Counted from the first letter of the stretch, positions 1-5,256 are shown. The stretch: DNA of 6,562 bases from Candidatus Nomurabacteria bacterium RIFCSPLOWO2_01_FULL_41_12 (GCA_001787035.1 MFUY01000001.1:1843-8404); one strand, 5' to 3'. The notes: generated by a model from the sequence alone, not told the origin. Program-made: numbers and translations.

Positions 1-2
1 GG

Positions 3-1235
3 ATCATTGTACATATAAGCATTATCTCTCTCTTTATAAAAAAGAAAATTTCATATGATCTCTCTGAAGCTGAGCAGGATTCCAGGATAAGCGGACGGCT
101 TGCCGATGTATTTTCAAATATCTTGGCAGTAAAATTTTTCTCGTCCCGAAGAAAGGAAATAGATTCTTTTAGTAAATATACCGACGAAGGAGCCAAAAGA
201 AGTAAAAAAGCTTGGTTTATGGGGGGCAAGATAGATCTCATTCAACATCTTCTCATAATTTGTGTTCAAAGTATAACCCTTTATCTCATGATTATGCTTT
301 GGCTGCAGAGCAAGATATCTATTGGAACCGTGGTACTGGTTGAGACATATATGGTGGTTGTAGCCAATAATTTATGGGACTTCGGAAATGCATTTACCAG
401 ATTTATGAAATCTATTGCTGACATGAAAGAAATGGTTGATATTTTTGAGATTATACCCGATATTTTGGACCCCAAAAATCCTGAAAAACTTAAAATACGT
501 GATGGTCATATTGTTTTTAAAAATGTTTTCTTTAAATATAATCTAGGTCACAAAATTTTTTCTGATTTTAATCTTGACATCAAACCCGGTGAGCGAGTAG
601 GTATTGTTGGTCATTCCGGTGCAGGCAAATCTACTATTACAAAACTTCTTTTACGGTCCAATGATATTACAACGGGAGTAATTGCTGTTGATGGTCAAGA
701 TATTAGAAATGTAACTCAAGATGATTTACGAAGCGTAATATCATACGTTCCTCAAGAACCAATACTTTTTCACCGGCCTATTAAGGAGAATATTAGTTAT
801 GGCAAGCCAAATGCCACTGATGAAGAAATTGTTGCTGTTGCTAAAAAAGCCCATGCCCATGAATTTATTTTAAATTTAAAACATAGCTATGACACATTGG
901 TCGGAGAGCGGGGAGTCAAACTCTCCGGCGGAGAGCGCCAGAGAGTGGCTATCGCCCGCGCCATGCTGAAAGATTCCCCGATACTTGTGCTTGATGAGGC
1001 CACGAGCTCACTGGATAGTGTTAGTGAATCTTATATCCAAAGCGCTTTCAGCGAGCTTATGAAAGGAAAAACTACTATAGTGATTGCTCACCGGCTTTCT
1101 ACCGTGCAGAAAATGGACAGGATTATTGTCTTAGATAAAGGGCAAATCGTTGAAGAGGGCACGCACCAAGAGCTTTTGAAATTAAACGGCTTTTACGCTG
1201 ATCTTTGGAATCATCAAACTGGCGGATTTTTATGA
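3..1235 (+). CDS. ABC exporter, fused membrane and ATPase domains (5' end missing)
   Basis: The frame is open from base 3, so the gene starts left of the window; 410 C-terminal residues are visible of a usual 570-600. It is a half-transporter of the MsbA/MdlB type: a membrane domain fused to an ATPase, working as a dimer in the inner membrane to export lipids, peptides or drugs; the substrate cannot be told. Visible residues 1-130 hold the last transmembrane helices, including a long hydrophobic stretch around 78-126. The ATPase begins near 170 and is complete: Walker A GHSGAGKST (203-211), Q-loop Gln251 in VPQEP, signature LSGGERQ (307-313), Walker B ILVLDE (327-332, catalytic Glu332), D-loop SSLD, and H-loop His363 in IAHRLSTV. 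No key residue is missing. Its TGA overlaps the lepA ATG (ATGA, 1232-1235), implying co-transcription and translational coupling. The TTG at 123 is internal, since homologous-looking sequence continues upstream of it. Confidence 0.95.
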   Translation: MIVHISIISLFIKKKISYDLSEAEQDSRISGRLADVFSNILAVKFFSSRRKEIDSFSKYTDEGAKRSKKAWFMGGKIDLIQHLLIICVQSITLYLMIMLWLQSKISIGTVVLVETYMVVVANNLWDFGNAFTRFMKSIADMKEMVDIFEIIPDILDPKNPEKLKIRDGHIVFKNVFFKYNLGHKIFSDFNLDIKPGERVGIVGHSGAGKSTITKLLLRSNDITTGVIAVDGQDIRNVTQDDLRSVISYVPQEPILFHRPIKENISYGKPNATDEEIVAVAKKAHAHEFILNLKHSYDTLVGERGVKLSGGERQRVAIARAMLKDSPILVLDEATSSLDSVSESYIQSAFSELMKGKTTIVIAHRLSTVQKMDRIIVLDKGQIVEEGTHQELLKLNGFYADLWNHQTGGFL

Positions 1236-3127
1236 AATTGGAAAACATAAGAAATTTCAGCATCATCGCGCATATTGACCACGGCAAGAGCACCCTGGCG
1301 GACAGAATGCTTGAAATTACTCACACCATAGAAACACGCAAAATGCGTGACCAGGTGTTGGACTCTATGGAGCTTGAACGGGAACGGGGGATTACCATCA
1401 AGATGCAGCCCGTGCGGATGGAGCACACAGTAGACGGGCAAAAATATATTCTAAATTTGATTGACACCCCGGGGCATATAGATTTCTCTTATGAGGTTTC
1501 TCGCGCCCTAAAGGCTGTAGAGGGTTCTATTTTATTAGTTGACTCAACACAAGGGGTCCAGGCGCAGACGCTTACCACGCTTGCTATGGCGCGCGAGGGA
1601 GGGTTGAAAATTATTCCGGTGCTTTCTAAAATTGATTCACCGCTTGCCCGGGTGTCTGAAGTGCGAGAGGAAGTGATGCAACTGCTCAAATGCAGTTCTG
1701 AGGAAATACTTTTAGTTTCAGGCCGCACCGGTGAAGGAGTAGGGGATTTACTCAAAAAAGTGATAAAATGGGTGCCTATGCCAACCGAACTTGGATATCC
1801 GATGTCCCCTCGGACATCGGATATCCCTATCTTGCGCGCGCTTGTTTTTGATTTCAAATATTCAAATCATAAAGGGGTAATTGTCTTTGTACGTATTTTA
1901 GACGGAGAGGTAAGAAAGGGGGACAGTCTGCTATTTGCAATTTCTGGTGAAAAATTTTCTTCTCTGGAAGTCGGTACTTTCTCACCCGAGGAAACACCGC
2001 GCGAACTTCTGTCTTCCGGCGACATAGGTTATATTGTAACGGGCATCAAGAAGCCGGGTATTGCTTCTGTCGGAGACACCGTTACTATGTTAAAAAATCC
2101 ATTACCAGCGCTAGAGGGCTATATGCAGCCGATGCCCGTGGTTTGGGCCTCGGTTTTCCCAGAAGAAGCTGATGATTTTACAGAGCTTAAAGCGTCTCTG
2201 GGTAAATTAAAACTTTCAGACTCCGCTTTTTCTTACGAAGAAGAGTCTTCAGGGTTACTCGGCCGCGGTTTCCGCTGTGGTTTTTTAGGGATGCTTCACT
2301 TAGAAATTATTACTGAAAGGCTCAAGAGAGAATTTAATTTAAATTTAGTAATTACCACTCCTTCTATTACTTATGAAGTAGTATTAAAAAATAGCGGAAA
2401 CGAGAAAATTTACCCGCACACTAATTCTCTGATTGCGCCAGAGGCGCGTTTAAAAAACGATCAGAGAAAAAGTGTGCGGGTGTATTCTCCTTATTTTTTT
2501 CCGGATGATAGTAATATTGAATCTGTGCATGAGCCATGGGTAGCGGTAAAGATAATCACTCCGGGCAAATATTTAGGCAACGTCATGCAGCTCTTATTTG
2601 ACCATGAGGGAGAGGTGGGAGAGACGGATAATTTCGGGGACAACCGTTCGTCCGTTTCCGTCAAGCTTCCTCTTCGTGAGCTGATGCGCAATTTTTTTGA
2701 CGAACTGAAAAGCACTTCTTCCGGATACGGTTCTATATCTTATGAAATAGCTGAAATGCGCGAAGCACAAGTGACTCGACTTGATATACTGGTTGCCGAT
2801 GAGGTAGTACCAGCCTTTTCTAAAGTTATTTCTAAAAAAAGAGTGGAAGAAGAGGCGCAAAAATCAGTAGAAAAATTGGAAAAACTTTTGCCTCGGCAAA
2901 TGTTTACTTTGAAAATCCAAGGCAAAGCTCTCGGACGCATCATTTCGTCCCGTACCCTAAGTGGCATGAAAAAGGATGTTACCGCGCACATGTATGGAGG
3001 CGATATTACCCGTAAAATGAAATTACGCGAGAAACAAAAGAAGGGCAAGAAGAAAATGAAAGAGCGGGGGAGGGTAAACATTCCGCAAGATGTATTTCTG
3101 AAGATGATGAAAAGCGGAGAGAATTGA
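1232..3127 (+). CDS. lepA: Elongation factor 4 (LepA), ribosome-associated GTPase
   Basis: LepA/EF4 binds the ribosome like EF-G and is known to assist initiation or back-translocation. The ATG at 1232 is chosen because the protein then begins MKLENIRNFSIIAHIDHGKST as in the family; it overlaps the ABC stop by 4 bases and has a weak GGCGGA 5 bases upstream. The TTG at 1205 only adds residues read from the ABC gene. Motifs: G1 AHIDHGKST (13-21), switch I RERGITIK (50-57), G3 DTPGH (78-82). The LepA-specific C-terminal domain is complete (YGGDITRKMKL, then the Lys-rich KQKKGKKKMKERG). Length is 631 against about 600 for E. coli LepA. Two extra segments explain most of the difference: residues about 188-199 in the linker to domain II, and about 394-416 before the SNIE..EPWV segment. 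Each coincides with a strong DNA palindrome. G4 reads SKID (132-135) instead of NKxD, and G5 reads SGR (163-165) instead of SAK. Confidence 0.97.
   Translation: MKLENIRNFSIIAHIDHGKSTLADRMLEITHTIETRKMRDQVLDSMELERERGITIKMQPVRMEHTVDGQKYILNLIDTPGHIDFSYEVSRALKAVEGSILLVDSTQGVQAQTLTTLAMAREGGLKIIPVLSKIDSPLARVSEVREEVMQLLKCSSEEILLVSGRTGEGVGDLLKKVIKWVPMPTELGYPMSPRTSDIPILRALVFDFKYSNHKGVIVFVRILDGEVRKGDSLLFAISGEKFSSLEVGTFSPEETPRELLSSGDIGYIVTGIKKPGIASVGDTVTMLKNPLPALEGYMQPMPVVWASVFPEEADDFTELKASLGKLKLSDSAFSYEEESSGLLGRGFRCGFLGMLHLEIITERLKREFNLNLVITTPSITYEVVLKNSGNEKIYPHTNSLIAPEARLKNDQRKSVRVYSPYFFPDDSNIESVHEPWVAVKIITPGKYLGNVMQLLFDHEGEVGETDNFGDNRSSVSVKLPLRELMRNFFDELKSTSSGYGSISYEIAEMREAQVTRLDILVADEVVPAFSKVISKKRVEEEAQKSVEKLEKLLPRQMFTLKIQGKALGRIISSRTLSGMKKDVTAHMYGGDITRKMKLREKQKKGKKKMKERGRVNIPQDVFLKMMKSGEN
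1793..1826. repeat. Perfect 15-bp inverted repeat, 4-base loop, inside lepA
   Basis: The left arm GGATATCCGATGTCC (1793-1807) and right arm GGACATCGGATATCC (1812-1826) are exact reverse complements around the loop CCTC. The element reads in frame as GYPMSPRTSDI plus the first base of a proline codon, residues 188-199 of LepA. It lies between the GTPase domain and domain II, where typical LepA has only a short Pro/Gly linker before the RALIFDS-like segment. None of the six frames across the 34 bases contains a stop codon, and because the arms are identical both orientations encode almost the same peptide. This looks like a small palindromic element accommodated in a surface linker. It is too GC-balanced and too exact to be codon-bias chance, but whether copies exist elsewhere in the genome cannot be seen. 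Confidence 0.9.
2412..2481. repeat. 70-base imperfect palindrome with nested hairpin, inside lepA
   Basis: Arms of 22 bases (2412-2433 and 2460-2481) pair at 20 positions; the two mismatches are A/A at 2423-2424 against 2469-2470. The outer block is ACCCGCACACT pairing with AGTGTGCGGGT, the inner block TTCTCTGAT pairing with ATCAGAGAA. The loop holds a second hairpin, GCGCC-AGA-GGCGC (2435-2447). Read in the lepA frame it encodes residues about 394-417 (starting YPHTNSLIAPEA), a stretch without a counterpart in typical LepA, where the strand before the VYSP-like segment follows directly. It therefore appears to be an in-frame insertion of roughly 70 bases. Its sequence is different from that of the 34-base palindrome upstream. 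Confidence 0.85.
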
Positions 3128-3128
3128 T

Positions 3129-3242
3129 TTATTGCAAGGTAAATATAGGAGAATATAATAAAATCATGCTGACAATGATTAGCACGCTAACGACTGCCCA
3201 AATCACTTGTATTCTTTTTTGATGTTTTTTGTTGAAAAGCAT
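3129..3242 (-). CDS. Small single-pass membrane protein, 37 residues
   Basis: This short ORF reads from ATG at 3242 down to TAA at 3131-3129 and encodes 37 residues beginning MLFNKKHQKRIQVIWAVVSV. A basic N-terminus (KKHQKR, residues 5-10) precedes one strongly hydrophobic helix (about 12-30), and the protein ends in YSPIFTLQ. The basic-then-hydrophobic layout suggests an N-in, single-pass inner-membrane protein. It fills the gap between lepA (stop at 3127, one base away, convergent) and the divergent DivIC-like gene. An extended -10 TGATACTAT sits 6 bases before its ATG, predicting a leaderless transcript. Tiny proteins of this general shape are familiar in Candidate Phyla Radiation genomes, but the function is unknown and no motif is recognised. 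The main doubt is its length: a chance ORF of this size is possible, though a coherent membrane helix plus a positioned promoter makes it likelier to be real. Confidence 0.6.
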   Translation of the reverse strand: MLFNKKHQKRIQVIWAVVSVLIIVSMILLYSPIFTLQ

Positions 3243-3246
3243 ATAC

Positions 3247-3255
3247 TGATAGTAT
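3247..3255 (+). promoter_or_regulatory. Extended -10 for the DivIC-like gene (leaderless)
   Basis: TG-A-TAGTAT lies exactly 6 bases before the ATG at 3262, so transcription would start at or next to the A of the start codon. No good -35 stands at 17 bases; TTGAAA at 3232-3237 is too close. An alternative, TTGATG (3219-3224), 17 bases, TATACT (3242-3247), would give an 8-base leader. The box overlaps almost completely the divergent -10 on the other strand. Confidence 0.45.
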
Positions 3256-3257
3256 CA
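3249..3257 (-). promoter_or_regulatory. Extended -10 for the 37-residue membrane protein (leaderless)
   Basis: On the minus strand TG-A-TACTAT ends 6 bases before the ATG at 3242, the same geometry as the divergent gene. TTGAAA lies 16 bases upstream on this strand and could serve as a -35. The ATACT-GAT-AGTAT dyad (3243-3255) underlies both promoters. Confidence 0.45.
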
Positions 3258-3261
3258 TAAT

Positions 3262-3636
3262 ATGAGAAATTTTCAAAAAAAAAGAGGATTCCGAAACATT
3301 ATGCATTCAAAGCCTGTTTTGGCCATTTTGGGCGTTTTAGTTTTATTTTTTGCCTGGGGAGTCATTGGTTTTATGGGTAAAATGGAAATAACTAGGCAAA
3401 ATAGGAAGGTAGCGGAAAATAAAATAGCGGAACTGGAGGAGAGAAAAGAAAAGCTTTCATCAGAGATTGCCAAGCTCAAGACCGAGAGCGGGGTAGAAGA
3501 AAGCATTCGCGAAAAATTTGGCTTGGCGAAAGAAGGCGAGGGCTTGATCGTGGTAGTGGAAGACCAGAGGAAAAAAGAAACAAAACCGCCAGGGCCTTCC
3601 GGGTTTTGGTCTTGGTTGTTTTTTTGGAAAAAATAA
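3262..3636 (+). CDS. DivIC/FtsB-like septum formation initiator protein
   Basis: This is a 124-residue bitopic protein of the FtsB/DivIC family, which links FtsL and FtsQ/DivIB in the divisome and signals onset of septal wall synthesis. Seen here: a short basic cytoplasmic N-terminus (1-17), one transmembrane helix (about 18-38), a charged coiled coil (about 41-75), and the family's end motif GVEESIREKFGLAKEGE (77-93) followed by a beta-strand LIVVVE. The tail is Pro/Gly (KPPGPSG) and then aromatic, FWSWLFFWKK, an unusual ending that could touch the membrane. The start at 3262 is chosen because an extended -10 is placed 6 bases before it; ATG 3301 (residue 14) is an alternative that keeps the helix. 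A run of nine A (3275-3283) lies between the two starts and could allow slippage. The stop is 4 bases from the convergent tRNA-Gly. Confidence 0.85.
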   Translation: MRNFQKKRGFRNIMHSKPVLAILGVLVLFFAWGVIGFMGKMEITRQNRKVAENKIAELEERKEKLSSEIAKLKTESGVEESIREKFGLAKEGEGLIVVVEDQRKKETKPPGPSGFWSWLFFWKK

Positions 3637-3640
3637 TTTG

Positions 3641-3711
3641 TGCGGGATGGGGTAATCGAAACCCCGTCTAATCCTTGGGAAGGACTCGTTCTGCCACTAA
3701 ACTAATCCCGC
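3641..3711 (-). tRNA. tRNA-Gly (anticodon CCC)
   Basis: Read on the minus strand, the acceptor GCGGGAT pairs with ATCCCGC, discriminator A. The D arm is GTTT-AGTGGCA-GAAC with the usual GG. The anticodon stem AGTCC/GGATT encloses loop TTCCCAA, giving CCC, which reads GGG codons. The T arm is GGGGT-TTCGATT-ACCCC. CCA is not encoded (CAAA follows the discriminator), so a CCA-adding enzyme is needed. The acceptor and anticodon arms closely resemble bacterial tRNA-Gly. It faces the DivIC-like gene tail to tail. Confidence 0.95.
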
Positions 3712-3720
3712 ATATAGAGA

Positions 3721-3749
3721 AATATATCGCTGTTTTGTCTTTGGGGCAA
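3721..3749 (-). promoter_or_regulatory. Promoter of tRNA-Gly
   Basis: On the minus strand TTGCCC (3749-3744), a 17-base spacer and TATATT (3726-3721) precede the tRNA 5' end by 9 bases, so transcription would begin a few bases before the mature end. The -35 lies just 3 bases from the extended -10 of the divergent glutaredoxin gene, so the two promoters are back to back. Confidence 0.5.
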
Positions 3750-3752
3750 GTA

Positions 3753-3761
3753 TGATATAAT
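3753..3761 (+). promoter_or_regulatory. Extended -10 for the glutaredoxin-like gene
   Basis: TG-A-TATAAT is a perfect extended -10. A start of transcription near 3768 would leave a leader of about 25 AT-rich bases before the ATG at 3793. TTGTCT (3735-3740) could be a -35 with a short 15-base spacer. Confidence 0.6.
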
Positions 3762-3792
3762 AGAGATATTAATAAATAATTTTTGAATTTTC

Positions 3793-4038
3793 ATGCCAGA
3801 TATAAAGCAGAATGTAACAATCTATTCAACCCCGTCCTGCCACTTTTGCCACATGGCAAAAGATTTTTTTAAGGCGAACAATATTACTTATACGGAACAT
3901 AATGTAGCCGGTGATATGGAAAAAAGGAAAGAAATGATAGAAAAAAGTGGACAAATGGGCGTGCCGGTTATCATCATCGGCGATGAGCTCATTGTGGGCT
4001 TCAATAAGCCCAAAATAGTCCAATTATTAGGCCTTTAA
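3793..4038 (+). CDS. Glutaredoxin-like / NrdH-type thiol-disulfide protein
   Basis: This 81-residue protein is a minimal thioredoxin-fold domain of the glutaredoxin/NrdH group, a cytoplasmic dithiol reductant or disulfide exchanger. It begins with strand VTIYSTPSC, then the CxxC active site C16-H-F-C19, a helix, strand ITYTEHNV, and the cis-proline motif MGVPVIIIGDELIVGF (Pro58), ending in a short helix typical of YruB/NrdH-like proteins. All key residues are present and length is normal for the family. The CHFC centre differs from the CPYC of classical glutaredoxins, so glutathione dependence cannot be claimed; NrdH-like reduction by thioredoxin reductase is equally possible. No ribonucleotide reductase gene is visible nearby. 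No Shine-Dalgarno sequence precedes the ATG. It stands alone between two tRNA genes on the opposite strand. Confidence 0.9.
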   Translation: MPDIKQNVTIYSTPSCHFCHMAKDFFKANNITYTEHNVAGDMEKRKEMIEKSGQMGVPVIIIGDELIVGFNKPKIVQLLGL

Positions 4039-4041
4039 TTG

Positions 4042-4113
4042 TGTCCTCGGCAGGAATTGAACCTACAATTACTCCTTAGGACGGAGTCGTTATATCCGTT
4101 TAACTACGAGGAC
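4042..4113 (-). tRNA. tRNA-Arg (anticodon CCT)
   Basis: On the minus strand GTCCTCG pairs with CGAGGAC, discriminator A. The D arm is GTTA-AACGGATA-TAAC, the anticodon stem ACTCC/GGAGT encloses GTCCTAA with anticodon CCT (reads AGG), the variable loop is AATT, and the T arm is GTAGG-TTCAATT-CCTGC. The overall sequence is very close to E. coli tRNA-Arg(CCT). CCA is not encoded. Position 32 is G, where a pyrimidine is usual. It faces the glutaredoxin gene tail to tail with a 3-base gap. Upstream, TTTCAA-17-TAAATT on the minus strand is a weak promoter candidate. Confidence 0.95.
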
Positions 4114-4172
4114 TATTCATATAATTTAACACACAAAAGACATATTTGAAATTGGTTTTCGGGGTATTTTTA

Positions 4173-4181
4173 TGTTATCAT
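4173..4181 (+). promoter_or_regulatory. Extended -10 for the GGDEF gene (leaderless)
   Basis: TG-T-TATCAT ends 6 bases before ATG 4188, placing the transcription start at the start codon. TTGGTT (4152-4157) is a possible -35 with an 18-base spacer. Confidence 0.55.
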
Positions 4182-4187
4182 CTTCAC

Positions 4188-4943
4188 ATGACAGGAGAAC
4201 AACCAGGTGATATAAATGGAGTAGGAATTGAACAAAAACATAATAAATTTAGATCTTTTAGTGATTTAATTGATTCTGGCGGAGAACTCTATGCGACTGA
4301 TTTAACCGGCGCATTAAAGCACGGGGAGCTTACACAGGAACGGTTCAATGAATTACTTTCTAGGCTTATATTAAACAGTCAGGAATTAGCAAGCTTTAGA
4401 AGATTGCACGGGATAGATGTTACTACCGGCCTTTTTGATCGTATTCACTTAATACCAAAATTAGAAGGATTAATAAAAGAACTAAGTTTTGATAAAGAAA
4501 AGCGCCATAACCCCTTGCATTATGTCATGGTTATTGCTCTTGATATGAATGGTTTAAAATTTTTAAATGATCGTTACAATCATGCCATTGGTGACAGGGC
4601 TTTGGTAGCGCTTGCTGACCGTCTTCGAAAAGTTATGAACAGAAAAGATATTTTATTTCGACCGGCCGGCGGTGATGAATTTACAATATTAATGCCAATT
4701 GACACTGACAATGCAGATTTAGCAAACCGCTTTGCAGAAATTAAGTCCCAAGTAAATGATAGTTTGTTTATTGAAATTGAAGAGAAAGATGGTACTAAAA
4801 CTAAATTTCCAATTACAGCTTCTATGGGATACTCAGTTTTAAAAAGAGGTGAGATAAAGACTGCGGAAGAATTACTTACAGAAGCAGATGAAAGAGAGAG
4901 AGCAGACAAGGAAGCGACAAAAGCCAAAGCAAAAATAGGTTAA
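4188..4943 (+). CDS. Soluble GGDEF-domain protein, likely diguanylate cyclase
   Basis: A 251-residue cytoplasmic protein without signal peptide or membrane helix. Residues 1-75 form an N-terminal region matching no domain I recognise; it is hydrophilic and partly helical. The GGDEF domain starts near GIDVTTGLFDR, a variant of the family's DxLTGLxNR. It continues with ALDMNGLKFLNDRYNHAIGD (metal-binding Asp119, guanine-contacting Asn127 and Asp136 by analogy with PleD) and an intact GGDEF (161-165), then SMGYSVL and the usual C-terminal helix rich in Glu and Lys. The intact motif argues for synthesis of cyclic di-GMP from two GTP. The product-inhibition site RxxD is absent (NRKD at that place), and RPAGGDEF has one more residue between Arg and the first Gly than the usual RYGGDEF. 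ATG 4188 is preferred to TTG 4146 because the promoter falls between them and no Shine-Dalgarno sequence supports the longer form. Confidence 0.85.
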   Translation: MTGEQPGDINGVGIEQKHNKFRSFSDLIDSGGELYATDLTGALKHGELTQERFNELLSRLILNSQELASFRRLHGIDVTTGLFDRIHLIPKLEGLIKELSFDKEKRHNPLHYVMVIALDMNGLKFLNDRYNHAIGDRALVALADRLRKVMNRKDILFRPAGGDEFTILMPIDTDNADLANRFAEIKSQVNDSLFIEIEEKDGTKTKFPITASMGYSVLKRGEIKTAEELLTEADERERADKEATKAKAKIG

Positions 4944-4965
4944 AGTATACAATTTTTAAATATTG

Positions 4966-4974
4966 TGCTAAGTT
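4966..4974 (+). promoter_or_regulatory. Weak extended -10 for the 91-residue gene (leaderless)
   Basis: TG-C-TAAGTT ends 6 bases before ATG 4981, the same layout as three other genes here. Only the most important -10 positions (TA...T) match, so it is the weakest of the set. Read-through from the GGDEF gene 37 bases upstream is also possible. Confidence 0.35.
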
Positions 4975-4980
4975 ATATTT

Positions 4981-5256
4981 ATGGATCCGGAAACACGAAA
5001 GCTTTTAGAGCGGACCTCGGAGCTTGCCGAAGAAAATAATAAAATACTGCGTTCTATGCGCAGGAGCCAGCGTATTTCCAGCATTATTAGGTTTGTTTAC
5101 TGGGCGTTTATTATCGGTTCCGCCGTGGGCGCTTATTACTTTATCCAGCCGTATTTGACTCAAGTAATAGACATTTATAGTTCAATTTCTGATACCCAAC
5201 AAAAGCTAAATAGCGAGGGTTCCATCGGTGATTTATTGAAAAAATTTCAAAATTAA
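4981..5256 (+). CDS. Small single-pass membrane protein of unknown function, 91 residues
   Basis: The N-terminal 34 residues are charged and helical (starting MDPETRKLLERTSELAEENN), probably a cytoplasmic coiled coil. A membrane helix follows (about 36-56, ending GSAVGAYYFIQPY), and the remaining 35 residues are polar (VIDIYSSISDTQQKLNSEGS) and end in a short Lys-rich helix. I recognise no functional motif. Proteins with this layout (short coiled coil, then a helix ending AYYFIQPY) occur widely in Parcubacteria as hypothetical proteins, judging from memory. It is followed after 5 bases by tRNA-Phe, which lacks an obvious promoter of its own, so the two are probably co-transcribed. Confidence 0.8.
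   Translation: MDPETRKLLERTSELAEENNKILRSMRRSQRISSIIRFVYWAFIIGSAVGAYYFIQPYLTQVIDIYSSISDTQQKLNSEGSIGDLLKKFQN

Noticed and set aside
281..475. Antisense ORFs across the ABC, lepA, DivIC, glutaredoxin, GGDEF and MFS genes
   Set aside because: They are shadows: Ser/Leu-rich translations without motifs, lying opposite clearly conserved coding sequence.
866..881. TTTTAAATTTAAAA palindrome in the ABC gene
   Set aside because: Pure A/T self-complementary runs are expected in AT-rich coding sequence and no protein insertion goes with it.
903..935. GGAGAG/CTCTCC/GGAGAG repeats around the ABC signature motif
   Set aside because: They arise from codons for the conserved VGERGVKLSGGERQR sequence.
1205..1231. 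TTG start for lepA nine codons upstream of the ATG
   Set aside because: The added residues are not LepA-like and lie inside the ABC gene; the ATG at 1232 gives the canonical N-terminus and an ATGA overlap.
3275..3283. A9 homopolymer in the DivIC-like gene as evidence of programmed frameshifting
   Set aside because: The frame is intact as read, and ATG 3301 downstream would make slippage irrelevant; nothing in the other frames looks functional.
3996..4011. GGGCTT-CAAT-AAGCCC hairpin near the end of the glutaredoxin gene, considered as a terminator
   Set aside because: It lies within the coding sequence, has no T-run after it and encodes the conserved GFNKP region; a 6-bp stem is plausible by chance.
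3641..4113. Recoded UGA=Gly genetic code, prompted by the CPR-like content and a tRNA-Gly
   Set aside because: TGA is used as the stop of both the ABC gene and lepA, and the tRNA-Gly anticodon is CCC, not TCA.
5236..5250. TTGAAA-AAA-TTTCAA dyad before tRNA-Phe as terminator or promoter
   Set aside because: Weak A/T stem with a 3-base loop inside the 91-residue gene; TTGAAA has no -10 at the right distance.
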